Part shown: positions 34,165-42,549 of the stretch, in pieces
Layout of the letters: each line of letters starts with the position of its first letter
Numbering within the stretch: position 1 is the first letter of the stretch
Source of the DNA: CAYZJV01 sp049310885
GTDB taxonomy: Bacteria; Spirochaetota; Spirochaetia; Sphaerochaetales; Sphaerochaetaceae
Assembly (NCBI RefSeq): GCF_049310885.1
Contig: NZ_JBMDYO010000005.1
Location: 62,001 to 126,000, forward strand
Reading direction: 5' to 3'
Length of the DNA: 64,000 nucleotides
Position numbers and translations under genes: made by a program
Notes under the pieces: model-generated
The model's database searches: none
What the model was told of the DNA's origin: nothing
What the model saw: only the letters and a program-made list of their open reading frames with translations

Positions 34165-34611
34165 TTACAATCCGAATACCGAAAGCACTTCTTGGGCGCT
34201 CTTGGCCTGCAATAGATGTTCGCGAGCCTCTTCAGTCTTGATAACCATACTGATTTCGGCAAGAAATTGGACATGGGGGCCTACCCGGTCCACAGGAGAG
34301 AGGGTCATGATGAATATCCGACTGGGTTCTCCATCCAATGAAGCGAAATCGACGCCCTCTTTCTTGAGTCCGATACAGGCAACGAGATTCTTCACGGCCT
34401 TCGTCTTGGCATGGGGAATGGCAACTCCATGCTGGATCCCAGTGGACATTTTCCTTTCTCTTTCCATAATTGCCGACAGAACCTCTTCCCGATCGGAAAT
34501 TTTTTTCTCTTTTACCAATATATCGAGTAACTCGCCAATAATCCCCTCCTTCGTCGTGCTTTTCAACGAAGTGGTGACCAATGCAGGATTTAATACATGT
34601 TTGATTTTCAT
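34165..34611 (-). CDS. PTS EIIA(Fru/Ntr)-type protein
   Basis: 148 residues forming a single IIA domain of the fructose/mannitol/Ntr type. The phosphorylated histidine is His67 in HGVAIPHAKTKAVKN, and the surrounding fold (ALVTTSLKSTTKEGIIGELLDILV; SREEVLSAIMERE; CIGLKKEGVDFASLDGEP; HVQFLAEISMVI) is typical. No IIB or IIC domain is present, so it resembles regulatory PtsN more than a sugar transporter. Being co-transcribed with the antiporter suggests phosphorylation-linked control of ion transport, as PtsN does for K+ transport in E. coli. There is no Shine-Dalgarno; the start lies six bases after a -10-like box. Confidence 0.88.
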   Translation of the reverse strand: MKIKHVLNPALVTTSLKSTTKEGIIGELLDILVKEKKISDREEVLSAIMERERKMSTGIQHGVAIPHAKTKAVKNLVACIGLKKEGVDFASLDGEPSRIFIMTLSPVDRVGPHVQFLAEISMVIKTEEAREHLLQAKSAQEVLSVFGL

Positions 34612-34617
34612 ATCTAC

Positions 34618-34646
34618 GTGATATCACCATTGTCATTTTCATGCAA
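34618..34646 (-). promoter_or_regulatory. Predicted leaderless promoter of the IIA-antiporter unit, with palindrome
   Basis: TTGCAT (34646-34641), 17 nt, TATCAC (34623-34618), then six bases to the ATG at 34611. The -10 hexamer matches only three of six bases. The perfect 10-bp palindrome GTGATATCAC (34618-34627) covers the -10 region and could be a binding site for a dimeric regulator. Confidence 0.4.
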
Positions 34647-34706
34647 TAGCTCTAATCGATTTGAAGCAAGAAGGAAATCGTTTCGGTATAGGGGTTGGAG
34701 GTTCAT

Positions 34707-36743
34707 ATGAGAAAGTTCACTATGTTAATTTTCGGATTGGTCATACTGGCAACTATACTTCTTGCTGGATGCGAAGAAAGTTCCAATACCACCACTTTGA
34801 AACTGCGGTTCTTGCCAGTCGAGGCAAGGTCATCTTCTACGAGAGATCCGGTAAGTCCTGATGGGCAAGGGTTATCCATTACCAGCTATATCATCACAGG
34901 TAGGGGTCCAAACGATAAGAGTTTTACCATAACCACCAGTAGTGCCCAAGCTGAGATCAATGGTCTGGTGATAGGAACCTGGCAGATAGATGTTGTTGGT
35001 ATGAACCAGCAGGAGACAATTCTGGCAACCGGTTCAGCTTCTCATCACCTCACTACGAAAGACAATGCCGTCGAGGTCTTCTTGGATGAGTATGAAGGAG
35101 AGGGTGCTGTAGCAATAGATTTTACCTGGGGAGACCCGGAATTCACCTCCATCTCACTTGATTTGGAGCTACGGCCGCAGGGAGGAGAACAATTCGATGT
35201 CTATGAGGGAAAAACTATCGATACTGCAAATGCCAGCGCCCGCTACGAAGCCGTTTTGCAGACAGGCTCGTATGACCTGATATTCACGCTATATTCGGCG
35301 AACATCAAAATTGGAGGAGGGGTGGTTGCTCTGAGAATCTTGGATGGGATGACTTCATCAAGAACCATTTCCATCATCGTAGATAAGGTTACACCTGAAG
35401 CGACTGGCTTGCAGATAATCAGCCGGGTTGCTGATCCTGTAGTAGGCGAGATACAAGGCATTTCAAATGAAATTCTTCCAAATGAGATGGTTACAGCCCG
35501 ATTCGTTCATTCAGGAGGCGGTGGTTCAACTCCCCTATGCGTAGATTGGTACCTAGATGGTTCGAACATCGCAACCGGAGAAACTGCCGAATTCTCTACG
35601 TTCACCGGACCACATCGATTGGATGTAGTTGCACAAACAGATAGCCTCGGGAGTGTAGGCTCTGAAACATTCCCTTTTCGAGCTACGGTTGATCCATTGA
35701 GAGGTGTCCCCAGAACTGTGGAGATCATCGTTGATGGTGAAACCGATATGTTCAACACCCCCTATTGGCTCACCGGTGTAACCGATACGGCCTTCCTCAG
35801 GGATGGAAGTCTACTCATCGCAAGTTCACAAGGCCTTCAAGTATGCCAAATAGAGAAAGATCAGCTTATCGTGAAGGAGAGTTTTATAGCTTCAGACATC
35901 TCAGATATCGCAGTAGATACGTTGGATGATATAATCTGTACAACGGCACGATCTACAGGAAAGGTTGAATTCTTCCAATACAACCCAGCAGAATATTCAT
36001 TATCAAAAATTGCCTCATTAAAACCAACTTCTGGCACGTATGTCTGGACTGAAGATATCACCAATGTCGTTTTGGACACAATCGCGAATCGGTTTTATTT
36101 TGTCGATTACGTTGTCGATGGAGAATGGCCTGGAAGTTATATCAACCAGAGTGCCTATGGTCCCGGAGGAGTAACGGAGACTATGAGGAGAAACCCATTG
36201 CAAGGAATGGATTCGACGATTCCAAAACCCGATAAGCTTATAATCAACGAAAGCGGTACGAAGCTTGCTGTCAGCAGTCCTGCGGTTCGCTCGTTCTATA
36301 GCTTTATCATAAATACCAACTATTCTATTTGGGAAGATGCGGTCTATCAGGAAGAGAAAGAAAACCTACAAGGTCCGTTCGAAATGGCCTACACGGGTGA
36401 GCGGATCCAATCCATCATGGGAGATGGAATACATATCTACAGCCACTCTGCTGACAACAATTCATGGATAGAATCGGGAAAAGCTAGAAATACTGATGAT
36501 GTGGTTACATCTATGGTATTCGACCCTATTGATCAAGTCGGTTGGGCTGTCCATGGTGGAATCGCGCCTTCCGTTTATCTGCTAGGATTGATAAACGAAT
36601 CATCTGTCTATTCGCTTAATGAACACAATCCCATGGACTGCGGATCCTATGTTGCTTCCGACATCAGCCTATCACCAAAGGGAAACTTCCTGAGTATCAG
36701 TATGTCGAATGAGCTAAGGTTATTGCGGATATCGGATGGCTGA
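34707..36743 (+). CDS. Large lipoprotein with Ig-like and beta-propeller-like regions
   Basis: 678 residues from the ATG at 34707 (TTGGAGG upstream). The signal peptide ends in LLAGC (Cys22). Residues about 30-250 are beta-rich; about 250-330 look like a PKD/Ig-type domain (CVDWYLDGSNIATGETAEFS, then HRLDVVAQTDS); from about 350 on repeated short motifs such as DTAFLRDGSLLIASSQGLQVCQI and ISDIAVDTLDDIICTTARSTG suggest a propeller. No catalytic motif is recognised. Such lipoproteins are usually surface or periplasmic binding proteins. The 3' end overlaps the histidine kinase gene by 24 bases. Confidence 0.65.
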   Translation: MRKFTMLIFGLVILATILLAGCEESSNTTTLKLRFLPVEARSSSTRDPVSPDGQGLSITSYIITGRGPNDKSFTITTSSAQAEINGLVIGTWQIDVVGMNQQETILATGSASHHLTTKDNAVEVFLDEYEGEGAVAIDFTWGDPEFTSISLDLELRPQGGEQFDVYEGKTIDTANASARYEAVLQTGSYDLIFTLYSANIKIGGGVVALRILDGMTSSRTISIIVDKVTPEATGLQIISRVADPVVGEIQGISNEILPNEMVTARFVHSGGGGSTPLCVDWYLDGSNIATGETAEFSTFTGPHRLDVVAQTDSLGSVGSETFPFRATVDPLRGVPRTVEIIVDGETDMFNTPYWLTGVTDTAFLRDGSLLIASSQGLQVCQIEKDQLIVKESFIASDISDIAVDTLDDIICTTARSTGKVEFFQYNPAEYSLSKIASLKPTSGTYVWTEDITNVVLDTIANRFYFVDYVVDGEWPGSYINQSAYGPGGVTETMRRNPLQGMDSTIPKPDKLIINESGTKLAVSSPAVRSFYSFIINTNYSIWEDAVYQEEKENLQGPFEMAYTGERIQSIMGDGIHIYSHSADNNSWIESGKARNTDDVVTSMVFDPIDQVGWAVHGGIAPSVYLLGLINESSVYSLNEHNPMDCGSYVASDISLSPKGNFLSISMSNELRLLRISDG

Positions 36744-38024
36744 AAGTGGAGAGGGTAATACTATGGTCATCGTAGTACCATTTTCCTTAGTACTCTCTAT
36801 AGTAAGTGATCCGTTATGGAGCTGAGCAATACGGTCAACGATGGTGAGTCCCAAACCAGAACCTTGTGTCGATCTGGCGAACTCCCCTCTATAAAGCCGT
36901 TCAGTCAGTTTTGGAATTTCCTGAGGGGGGATGGGGTTACCGCTATTGTGGACAGCAATTAGCGTCCCACCCTCCTTCTGGCTAACACGTAATCTAATGG
37001 GGGTACCTTCAACACCGTATCTGATCGCATTGCTAATAAGGTTCGACAATGCACGGGTCAGTAAAACCTCATCTGCCATTATCTGATCGCATGAGATCTC
37101 GGTATCTAAATGCATAGAAGATTGGAGAAGTTGGGCTTCAAACCGTTCACCGAGTTCCCTAACCATAGTATTGCAATCAATCAACTCTAGTTTCGCTTCT
37201 GCCTCGGGAGATTCGAGGCGCATAAGAGTCTCAAGATCGTCGACTAATATCTCCATCCGCTGCAATTCTCGCATGGTGCGCTCGAATCTTGCCACATCGG
37301 GCTTTAGGATGCCATCAATCATTCCTTCCAACTGCGCCTTCACCGATGCGACCGGAGTCCGTAAATCATGGGCAATATCCTGTGACCACTGGGATCGGAC
37401 TGTCCTCTCATGCAACAACCGTAAACGGAGCGATTCGATGGATTGACCTATCCTGACCAATTCATCTGAACCATCCGATTTCACAGGAACGGAAAAATTT
37501 CCCTGCGTCATTTCATGAAGAGATCGAGCCAGGTTATCGGCAGGCCGAGCGACTTTGCGAGAAAAAAAGAGTGCTGCGATCAATGCAATTCCCAAAGAGA
37601 GCAAAAGTGAGAGTAGAAGGACCATCACCATGGTCCGTAGAAGAGTCTTATTGGCGATATCGGTACTGAAGGATTCTTCCCCAGTCGCATAATATCCGAC
37701 TAAAACAGAATCGACATAGATGGGCTTCATTTGAGCCATCATATTTCGCCCCATGCTTCCATGCATCCCCCACCCGCGACTACTGCCTAACAATTGCCTG
37801 TTCGCATCATAGATCGCGAGAGGTCCAGTATATGAATCAGCTCCCCCCTGTTCTTCGCCTTCAACAAGAAAATTCTTCGCGGTATCATAGGCTTGAGAGC
37901 TACGAACTTGTTGCCACTGGTCCTCCGATTGGCGATATCCCAATCCTATTAGAAGAGCAACGACTGTCAACTGTATGATAAATACCACCCCGAAAACGAG
38001 GAAGGTCTTCTTAACCAATGTCAT
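36720..38024 (-). CDS. Sensor histidine kinase (HAMP type) with Met-rich sensor
   Basis: 434 residues: N-terminal helix (8-28), periplasmic sensor (about 30-125), second helix (130-155), HAMP (156-208), phosphoacceptor His219 in SQDIAHDLRTPVASV, N-box ALSNLISNAIRYG and G2 GSGLGLTIVDRI. The sensor carries a Met/His/Gly-rich stretch (GWGMHGSMGRNMMAQMK, 85-101) with six Met and one His in 17 residues, which recalls soft-metal binding. AAAGG lies before the ATG. It overlaps the response regulator by 14 bases, so the pair forms a two-component system. The signal is unknown. Confidence 0.9.
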   Translation of the reverse strand: MTLVKKTFLVFGVVFIIQLTVVALLIGLGYRQSEDQWQQVRSSQAYDTAKNFLVEGEEQGGADSYTGPLAIYDANRQLLGSSRGWGMHGSMGRNMMAQMKPIYVDSVLVGYYATGEESFSTDIANKTLLRTMVMVLLLSLLLSLGIALIAALFFSRKVARPADNLARSLHEMTQGNFSVPVKSDGSDELVRIGQSIESLRLRLLHERTVRSQWSQDIAHDLRTPVASVKAQLEGMIDGILKPDVARFERTMRELQRMEILVDDLETLMRLESPEAEAKLELIDCNTMVRELGERFEAQLLQSSMHLDTEISCDQIMADEVLLTRALSNLISNAIRYGVEGTPIRLRVSQKEGGTLIAVHNSGNPIPPQEIPKLTERLYRGEFARSTQGSGLGLTIVDRIAQLHNGSLTIESTKENGTTMTIVLPSPLSAIRYPQ

Positions 38025-38742
38025 GTTCTACCTTTCCAATAAATCGATAGCCGAATCCGCGGACGGTTTCTATCCATCCGTTGATTGTCAATTTTGCTCT
38101 GATATTCTTCATATGAGTGTTGATTGCACGTTCCGACCCCTCTGCAAGATAATCGAGGCACATACCTAAGAGTTTTTCCCGACTTACGACAACTTTCTCG
38201 CGCTCTGCAAGAAATGATAAGATTTTCCATTCCGTGGCTGTGAGTTTCACCTCAATACCATCGTGCAAACAGAGATGGCTGTTCTCATTAAGTTCAAGCT
38301 TATGCGGCTTATGGTCTTCAGCCATCTCGGAATCGAGCATCCAAGTATGCAGTTGCTCTTTAGACGATTTGTTGCTATCCCGTTGCGTACGACCAAGGAT
38401 GGATCTGACACGCAATACCAACTCCCTCATAGAGAAAGGCTTCACCACATAATCATCTGCGCCAATCTCAAATCCGGTAATTCTATCAGATTCAGATGTT
38501 CTTGCAGTTAGGAAAAGGATTGGGATGTCGTTATCTTTTTTAATTCTTCTTGCCAGATGGAAACCATCCCCGTCAGGGAGCATAACATCAAGTATCATAA
38601 GATCCGGAAAGCCCATTTTAGCCGCTTCATAGACTCCAGCGATCCGGTCGAAAGAAACCACCTTATGGCCTTCAACTTCCAAATAGGAGCCTATGGCATC
38701 TAACAATCCTGCGTTGTCCTCAACTACAAATATTTTGGACAC
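38011..38742 (-). CDS. OmpR-family response regulator
   Basis: 243 residues from the GTG at 38742 (GAGG five bases upstream; a TTG six codons earlier is less likely). The receiver domain has the acidic pair VEDN, the phosphorylated Asp in LMILDVMLPDGDGF, Thr in LFLTART and Lys in DDYVVKPF. A linker of about 45 residues, longer than usual, leads to a winged-helix DNA-binding domain with LTATEWKILSFLAEREKVVVSREKLL and RAINTHMKNIRAKL. It is the partner of the downstream kinase. Target genes are not identifiable here; an adjacent MFS gene is one candidate. Confidence 0.92.
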   Translation of the reverse strand: MSKIFVVEDNAGLLDAIGSYLEVEGHKVVSFDRIAGVYEAAKMGFPDLMILDVMLPDGDGFHLARRIKKDNDIPILFLTARTSESDRITGFEIGADDYVVKPFSMRELVLRVRSILGRTQRDSNKSSKEQLHTWMLDSEMAEDHKPHKLELNENSHLCLHDGIEVKLTATEWKILSFLAEREKVVVSREKLLGMCLDYLAEGSERAINTHMKNIRAKLTINGWIETVRGFGYRFIGKVEHDIG

Positions 38743-38856
38743 TTCATCCTCTCCTTCCAAGAATTTACATACCGCAATGGTATACCGAAAAACTATAGGA
38801 GGAAAGTGTCATCGTGGTAAGGAGTCGATAAAGATTGGGTGAAGATGTATATCTAA

Positions 38857-40125
38857 TTACGAGTTCTTTTCCAGTTTAGGCAATCGCAAAAATAGTGCCA
38901 ACACAAAACAGATAGCCGATACTACGAGAATTCCCATACCCAAGCCCCATAGATTGCTGAAGAACCCCAACATGAGGGCAATTAAAACAGCAAACAAGGT
39001 CTCTGCCTGCGACTCTACCGAGAGTGCCGAGGCAAGTGAACCTTTATCCATCCTTTCGGTCACATAGGCGATTCCCATGGGTTTGCGAAGATTTTCAATG
39101 ACATAGATACCCACATACAGAATAATCGCCACGAGAGGAACTCCCAACCAATAGGCGATTCCACTAACAACTCCGAACGAGATACCCATAAACAACATGC
39201 TATTCAGGGGAATAGCGAGGGTATGGAAACGCTCCGACATCTTTCCTGAAGATTTGGAGGCATATGCGGTAAGCAAGTACAATGCAGCATAGACAAACCC
39301 GGTGATCAGTGCTGTACGTTGATCATCCTGGAGTGCGAGGAGAACAGGCAATGCTATCGCAAAGTTCTTCAATATCGGTTGCAGGTAATCTTTGAAGGCT
39401 TTGTAGTAACCGCTATATAGCGATTGGTTAGCTATCGCGCGCAGAAGATCCTTGTTTCTCAGACTCTTCATGAGAGATTGAACTACCGAGGAAAATTCTG
39501 AGGCGACGGTCTTATTGCTGGTGTGACGGGGACCATCAAGGTTTGCGGGATAGCTGAGTATCAATATGAGATCGAGTACGTAAGGAACAATGGTGAATAG
39601 GAATACCGGGGCATACGAGCCTTGCCAGAATACCAAAAATGCGGCTATTAGCGCAGATAAGGCGGCTCCTGCTTGGCTCCAAGCACGTGTGTGTCCGTAG
39701 TAGTGAGCCTTCAGATGTCCCCAGTTGTGCATGTGCAGGTAGTCAAAGATCATTGCCTTGTGTGTTCCTGTCCTGAACGCTTCACCGGCAGCAAAAACAA
39801 GCATAGCTACAAACAGAATCCAATAGGAATCGGCGAAAAAGAATACAATGAACGAGAGTATATAGGAGATAAATGAAACGGCCATGGAACGACGTCGTCC
39901 CAATGTATCGGCTATGACGCCCGAGGGAATCTCAATGAGATTCACACACACTTCCCGCGCAGCGTATAGGGTTCCGATCTCCAAATAAGTCAAACCTTTT
40001 TCCAAAAAGAAGAGCATGAGAAACGGTTCGAAGAATCGCAGGTTTTTCAGGAACCCGTAGGCACAAAACTTGTAGAACTGCCCATTTCGCTTGAAATCGG
40101 TGGGGAGATCTTTATTTTCGCTCAT
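38857..40125 (-). CDS. MFS transporter
   Basis: 422 residues with about 12 membrane helices. The opening FYKFCAYGFLKNLRFFEPFLMLFFLEKGLTYLEIGTLYAAREV and the loop IPSGVIADTLGRRRSMAVSF (the G-x3-D-x2-G-R-R MFS signature between helices 2 and 3) fit the MFS, near the YqgE/MdtG-like unknown-substrate groups. There is no Shine-Dalgarno; TAATAT lies six bases before the ATG with a -35 at 17 nt, so a leaderless mRNA is likely. It stands alone upstream of the two-component genes. The substrate cannot be inferred. Confidence 0.85.
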   Translation of the reverse strand: MSENKDLPTDFKRNGQFYKFCAYGFLKNLRFFEPFLMLFFLEKGLTYLEIGTLYAAREVCVNLIEIPSGVIADTLGRRRSMAVSFISYILSFIVFFFADSYWILFVAMLVFAAGEAFRTGTHKAMIFDYLHMHNWGHLKAHYYGHTRAWSQAGAALSALIAAFLVFWQGSYAPVFLFTIVPYVLDLILILSYPANLDGPRHTSNKTVASEFSSVVQSLMKSLRNKDLLRAIANQSLYSGYYKAFKDYLQPILKNFAIALPVLLALQDDQRTALITGFVYAALYLLTAYASKSSGKMSERFHTLAIPLNSMLFMGISFGVVSGIAYWLGVPLVAIILYVGIYVIENLRKPMGIAYVTERMDKGSLASALSVESQAETLFAVLIALMLGFFSNLWGLGMGILVVSAICFVLALFLRLPKLEKNS

Positions 40126-40131
40126 ACGTAC

Positions 40132-40160
40132 ATATTAGCCAATATTGTCATGTTTTACAA
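40132..40160 (-). promoter_or_regulatory. Predicted leaderless promoter of the MFS gene
   Basis: TTGTAA (40160-40155), 17 nt, TAATAT (40137-40132), then six bases to the ATG at 40125. No ribosome binding site intervenes. Confidence 0.55.
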
Positions 40161-40488
40161 ATAAAAATACAGCGAAAATAAAGTTGAGACGTGATCGATC
40201 TTAGTTTTTACATATCTCAAAAAATGATCATAGAAAACAATCTTTCGGGTGGTAGCGTTTTAGGTAAAAGTATCATCCATGCTATCCCAACCCTACGATT
40301 CTCTTGGAATTTGAGAGAGAATCTTATGTGAGGAATGCTTGGATAATATCCTAGTTTTCACATCATAATCGGCTGTTTCTTACTCTCCAAATCATAAACC
40401 TTGATCCAAGGGCTTCGCTTGCAGATATTCGATTCCTGCCTTCCAACAAAAAAAGTACCAAAACTTATATTTCGTACCAGGTTCCCTC

Positions 40489-40517
40489 TTGACAAGTATC
40501 ACAGTCTTAGTGTACTA
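40489..40517 (+). promoter_or_regulatory. Predicted promoter of the GntR-controlled ABC operon
   Basis: A perfect -35 box TTGACA (40489-40494) is followed after 17 nt by GTACTA (40512-40517), a weak -10 that lies inside the left arm of the palindromic operator. A regulator bound there would block RNA polymerase. The transcript would start near 40524 and has a good AAGGAG ribosome binding site before the ATG at 40558. Confidence 0.6.
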
Positions 40518-40533
40518 GTTTGATAGTACACTA
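40508..40533. promoter_or_regulatory. Perfect palindromic operator, YtrA-type
   Basis: TAGTGTACTA (40508-40517), six bases GTTTGA, then its exact reverse complement TAGTACACTA (40524-40533). The GTGTA...TACAC core is like known operators of the YtrA branch of GntR regulators. The operon encodes such a regulator (42175-42549), so autorepression is the natural reading. The palindrome is seen; the binding is inferred. Confidence 0.75.
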
Positions 40534-40557
40534 TTATACATTACAAGGAGTGATGCC

Positions 40558-41409
40558 ATGATAAGAATGCAGAACATACGGTTCCAATATGGAAAGAAAC
40601 CGTTGTTTGCCAACATGGACCTCGATATCGACAAGGGTAACATCTATGGTTTGTTAGGAATGAATGGAGCGGGAAAGACAACTCTGCTGAAACTCATCTC
40701 TGGCCAGCTGTTTCCTTTAGAGGGGTCATCGACAGTACTCGGGTACAACCCAGTGGATAGGCATCCGGCGATGCTGGAGGATCTTTTCCACCTTCCCGAA
40801 GAATTTTTGCTACCACGTATGACAGCCGAGGAATACTTGGCTACCTATGCTCCGTTCTATCCACGTTTTGATGACGCGGCACTACACCGCTATTGCATGG
40901 ATTTCGACCTGGATTTGTCACAGAAATTACACGAACTCTCTTTCGGACAGAAGAAAAAATTCCTCCTATCCTTCGGCTTGGCATCCAATACAGCACTGTT
41001 GATCCTGGACGAACCGACCAATGGACTCGACATACCCTCAAAAAGCCAATTCAGGAGAACCGTTGCCTCCGCGATGACAGAGGATCGTACATTCATTATC
41101 AGTACGCATCAGGTACGAGATATGGAGAACCTTATCGACCCGATCATCATAGTCAATAATGGCAAAGTTGTATTCAATCATAATCTTACCGACATCTCCG
41201 ACAATTTCTGTATGGACCTCCAAAGAAACGAACCAAATCTCGGAGAAGCTATTTTCAGCGAGAAGGTGCCCGGTGGTTGGATGACTGTTCGACAAAGGCA
41301 AGAGGGAGACGGGGAAACCGTAGTCGATCTTGAAACCCTTTTCAATGCTGTTATCGCTAATCCCTCCCCTTTCGCGAATCTTACTACCAGTGAAGGAGGC
41401 AACGCATGA
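40558..41409 (+). CDS. ABC transporter ATP-binding protein, YtrB-like
   Basis: 283 residues, a single nucleotide-binding domain. Walker A is GMNGAGKTT (34-42); the signature is LSFGQ instead of LSGGQ (in LHELSFGQKKKFLLSFG); Walker B is LLILDEPTNGLD; the switch His is in FIISTHQ. The C-terminal 70 residues form an accessory domain. AAGGAG precedes the ATG. It is followed by the permease with an ATGA overlap. YtrB-like ATPases belong to exporters linked in Bacillus to cell-wall stress, but the substrate here is unknown. Confidence 0.92.
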   Translation: MIRMQNIRFQYGKKPLFANMDLDIDKGNIYGLLGMNGAGKTTLLKLISGQLFPLEGSSTVLGYNPVDRHPAMLEDLFHLPEEFLLPRMTAEEYLATYAPFYPRFDDAALHRYCMDFDLDLSQKLHELSFGQKKKFLLSFGLASNTALLILDEPTNGLDIPSKSQFRRTVASAMTEDRTFIISTHQVRDMENLIDPIIIVNNGKVVFNHNLTDISDNFCMDLQRNEPNLGEAIFSEKVPGGWMTVRQRQEGDGETVVDLETLFNAVIANPSPFANLTTSEGGNA

Positions 41410-42188
41410 AACTTGTTCGTGTATTGAATAAAGAGGTCCAAGAGAACAAAAAGAATCTGTTTATCTATGCTCTCACCATTGCATTAGTCTTGTTCGTACA
41501 AGAGGTAGGAGGAGCATTTTTTATCAGGATGACCGGTGGCATTCAGCCTGCTGAAAATGGCTATCTGACCAACTTCATCGGCTTCTTATTCCTCGGTGGG
41601 TTCATCACCACAAGTATCATTTTCAGTGATGACATGTTCAGTAGGATCGGACAGCACAATTGGCTCATGCTTCCAGCTTCCCGACTACAAAAGTTCCTTG
41701 CCAAAGGATTGCTCACCGCTATAGCCTACCCGATTGCACTAGCTGTCTTGCTTACCGTAGTCTCCATCGTGGTAGAGGCTATCGCATTGTTATTCTTTGG
41801 AAACCCGTTCATCATGTTCAATCCTTTTACCCGTCATATAGGTATCATGATGCTTCACTATCTGGTAACTCAGTCCATATTTCTTCTGGGAGCAACCTAT
41901 TTTCGGAAAACTCATTTCGTGAAAACAGTACTATCGCTTGGAGTGATCGGCATCCTGCTAGCTATCCTCTCTACCATTATGGTGCGAATCGTCTTCGCCC
42001 CCTACTTCACCGGACCATTTGGCTTCCACTTTTCGATCGACTCCTATGTCATGTATGACCATCTTACGTTAGTGAGAGTCTCGAAATGGATTGGCTCAGT
42101 CATTTACTGGGCAATACTACCGGCATTCTGTTGGTATACTGCATATCTTCGTGTGAAGGAGGTACAGGCAACCGATGCAATTCGATAA
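41406..42188 (+). CDS. ABC transporter permease
   Basis: 260 residues with six predicted helices (about 18-36, 55-75, 98-125, 145-165, 172-195, 220-240). It begins MKLVRVLNKEVQENKKNLFIYALTI. No well-marked family motif is seen; it fits the loosely conserved ABC-2-type permeases found beside YtrB-like ATPases. The ATG overlaps the ATPase stop (ATGA) and its end overlaps the regulator gene by 14 bases, so the three are one operon. Confidence 0.8.
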   Translation: MKLVRVLNKEVQENKKNLFIYALTIALVLFVQEVGGAFFIRMTGGIQPAENGYLTNFIGFLFLGGFITTSIIFSDDMFSRIGQHNWLMLPASRLQKFLAKGLLTAIAYPIALAVLLTVVSIVVEAIALLFFGNPFIMFNPFTRHIGIMMLHYLVTQSIFLLGATYFRKTHFVKTVLSLGVIGILLAILSTIMVRIVFAPYFTGPFGFHFSIDSYVMYDHLTLVRVSKWIGSVIYWAILPAFCWYTAYLRVKEVQATDAIR

Positions 42189-42549
42189 ACATACATCCAT
42201 CTATCTACAGATAGCCGAGTATCTGTATGATCGGATCCTCAGTGGAGAGTGGCCGGACGGGCAACGCATACCATCTATTCGGGACATGGCTGTCCAGCTG
42301 GAAGTCAATCCAAATACCGTAACACGTACCTATACACTACTTCAGGAGGAAGGAACATTGGAAAATCAACGGGGAATCGGATACTTCACTGCAGCCGACG
42401 CCCGTCAGAAGGTACTGGACCAGAAGAGAGAGGCCTTCGTCCGGAATGAATTGCCAGCGATCTTCGCTACCATGGAACAGGTTGGCCTCACCAAGAACGA
42501 TTTGATCGATCAGTTCGAAACATATCAAAAGGAGCAAAAGCAATCATGA
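42175..42549 (+). CDS. GntR-family regulator, YtrA subfamily
   Basis: 124 residues: a GntR winged helix (about 5-75) with SIYLQIAEYLYDRILSGEW, IPSIRDMAVQLEVNPNTVTRTYTLLQEEGTLENQRGIGYF, and only a short helical tail of about 45 residues for dimerisation. This small size is the mark of the YtrA subfamily, which commonly controls its own ABC transporter genes. GGAGG lies before the ATG inside the permease gene. It presumably binds the palindrome at 40508-40533. In Bacillus the regulator gene is first in the operon; here it is third. Confidence 0.92.
   Translation: MQFDKHTSIYLQIAEYLYDRILSGEWPDGQRIPSIRDMAVQLEVNPNTVTRTYTLLQEEGTLENQRGIGYFTAADARQKVLDQKREAFVRNELPAIFATMEQVGLTKNDLIDQFETYQKEQKQS

Larger units (their letters stand above)
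40126..40557. other. 432-base intergenic region between divergent MFS and ABC genes
   Basis: The longest gene-free stretch of the window, AT-rich compared with its flanks. It holds the MFS promoter at its left end and the ABC promoter and operator at its right end. Between them I see one inverted repeat, GATTCTCT with AGAGAATC across an 11-base loop (40297-40323), without a T-run, and a repeated GTACCA (40455 and 40474). No ORF over 30 codons with a ribosome binding site and no recognisable RNA gene is present. Confidence 0.6.

Noticed and set aside
40297..40323. Terminator or small RNA at the GATTCTCT/AGAGAATC repeat
   Set aside because: AT-rich 8-bp stem with an 11-base loop, no T-run and no promoter aimed at it; could be chance in an AT-rich spacer.
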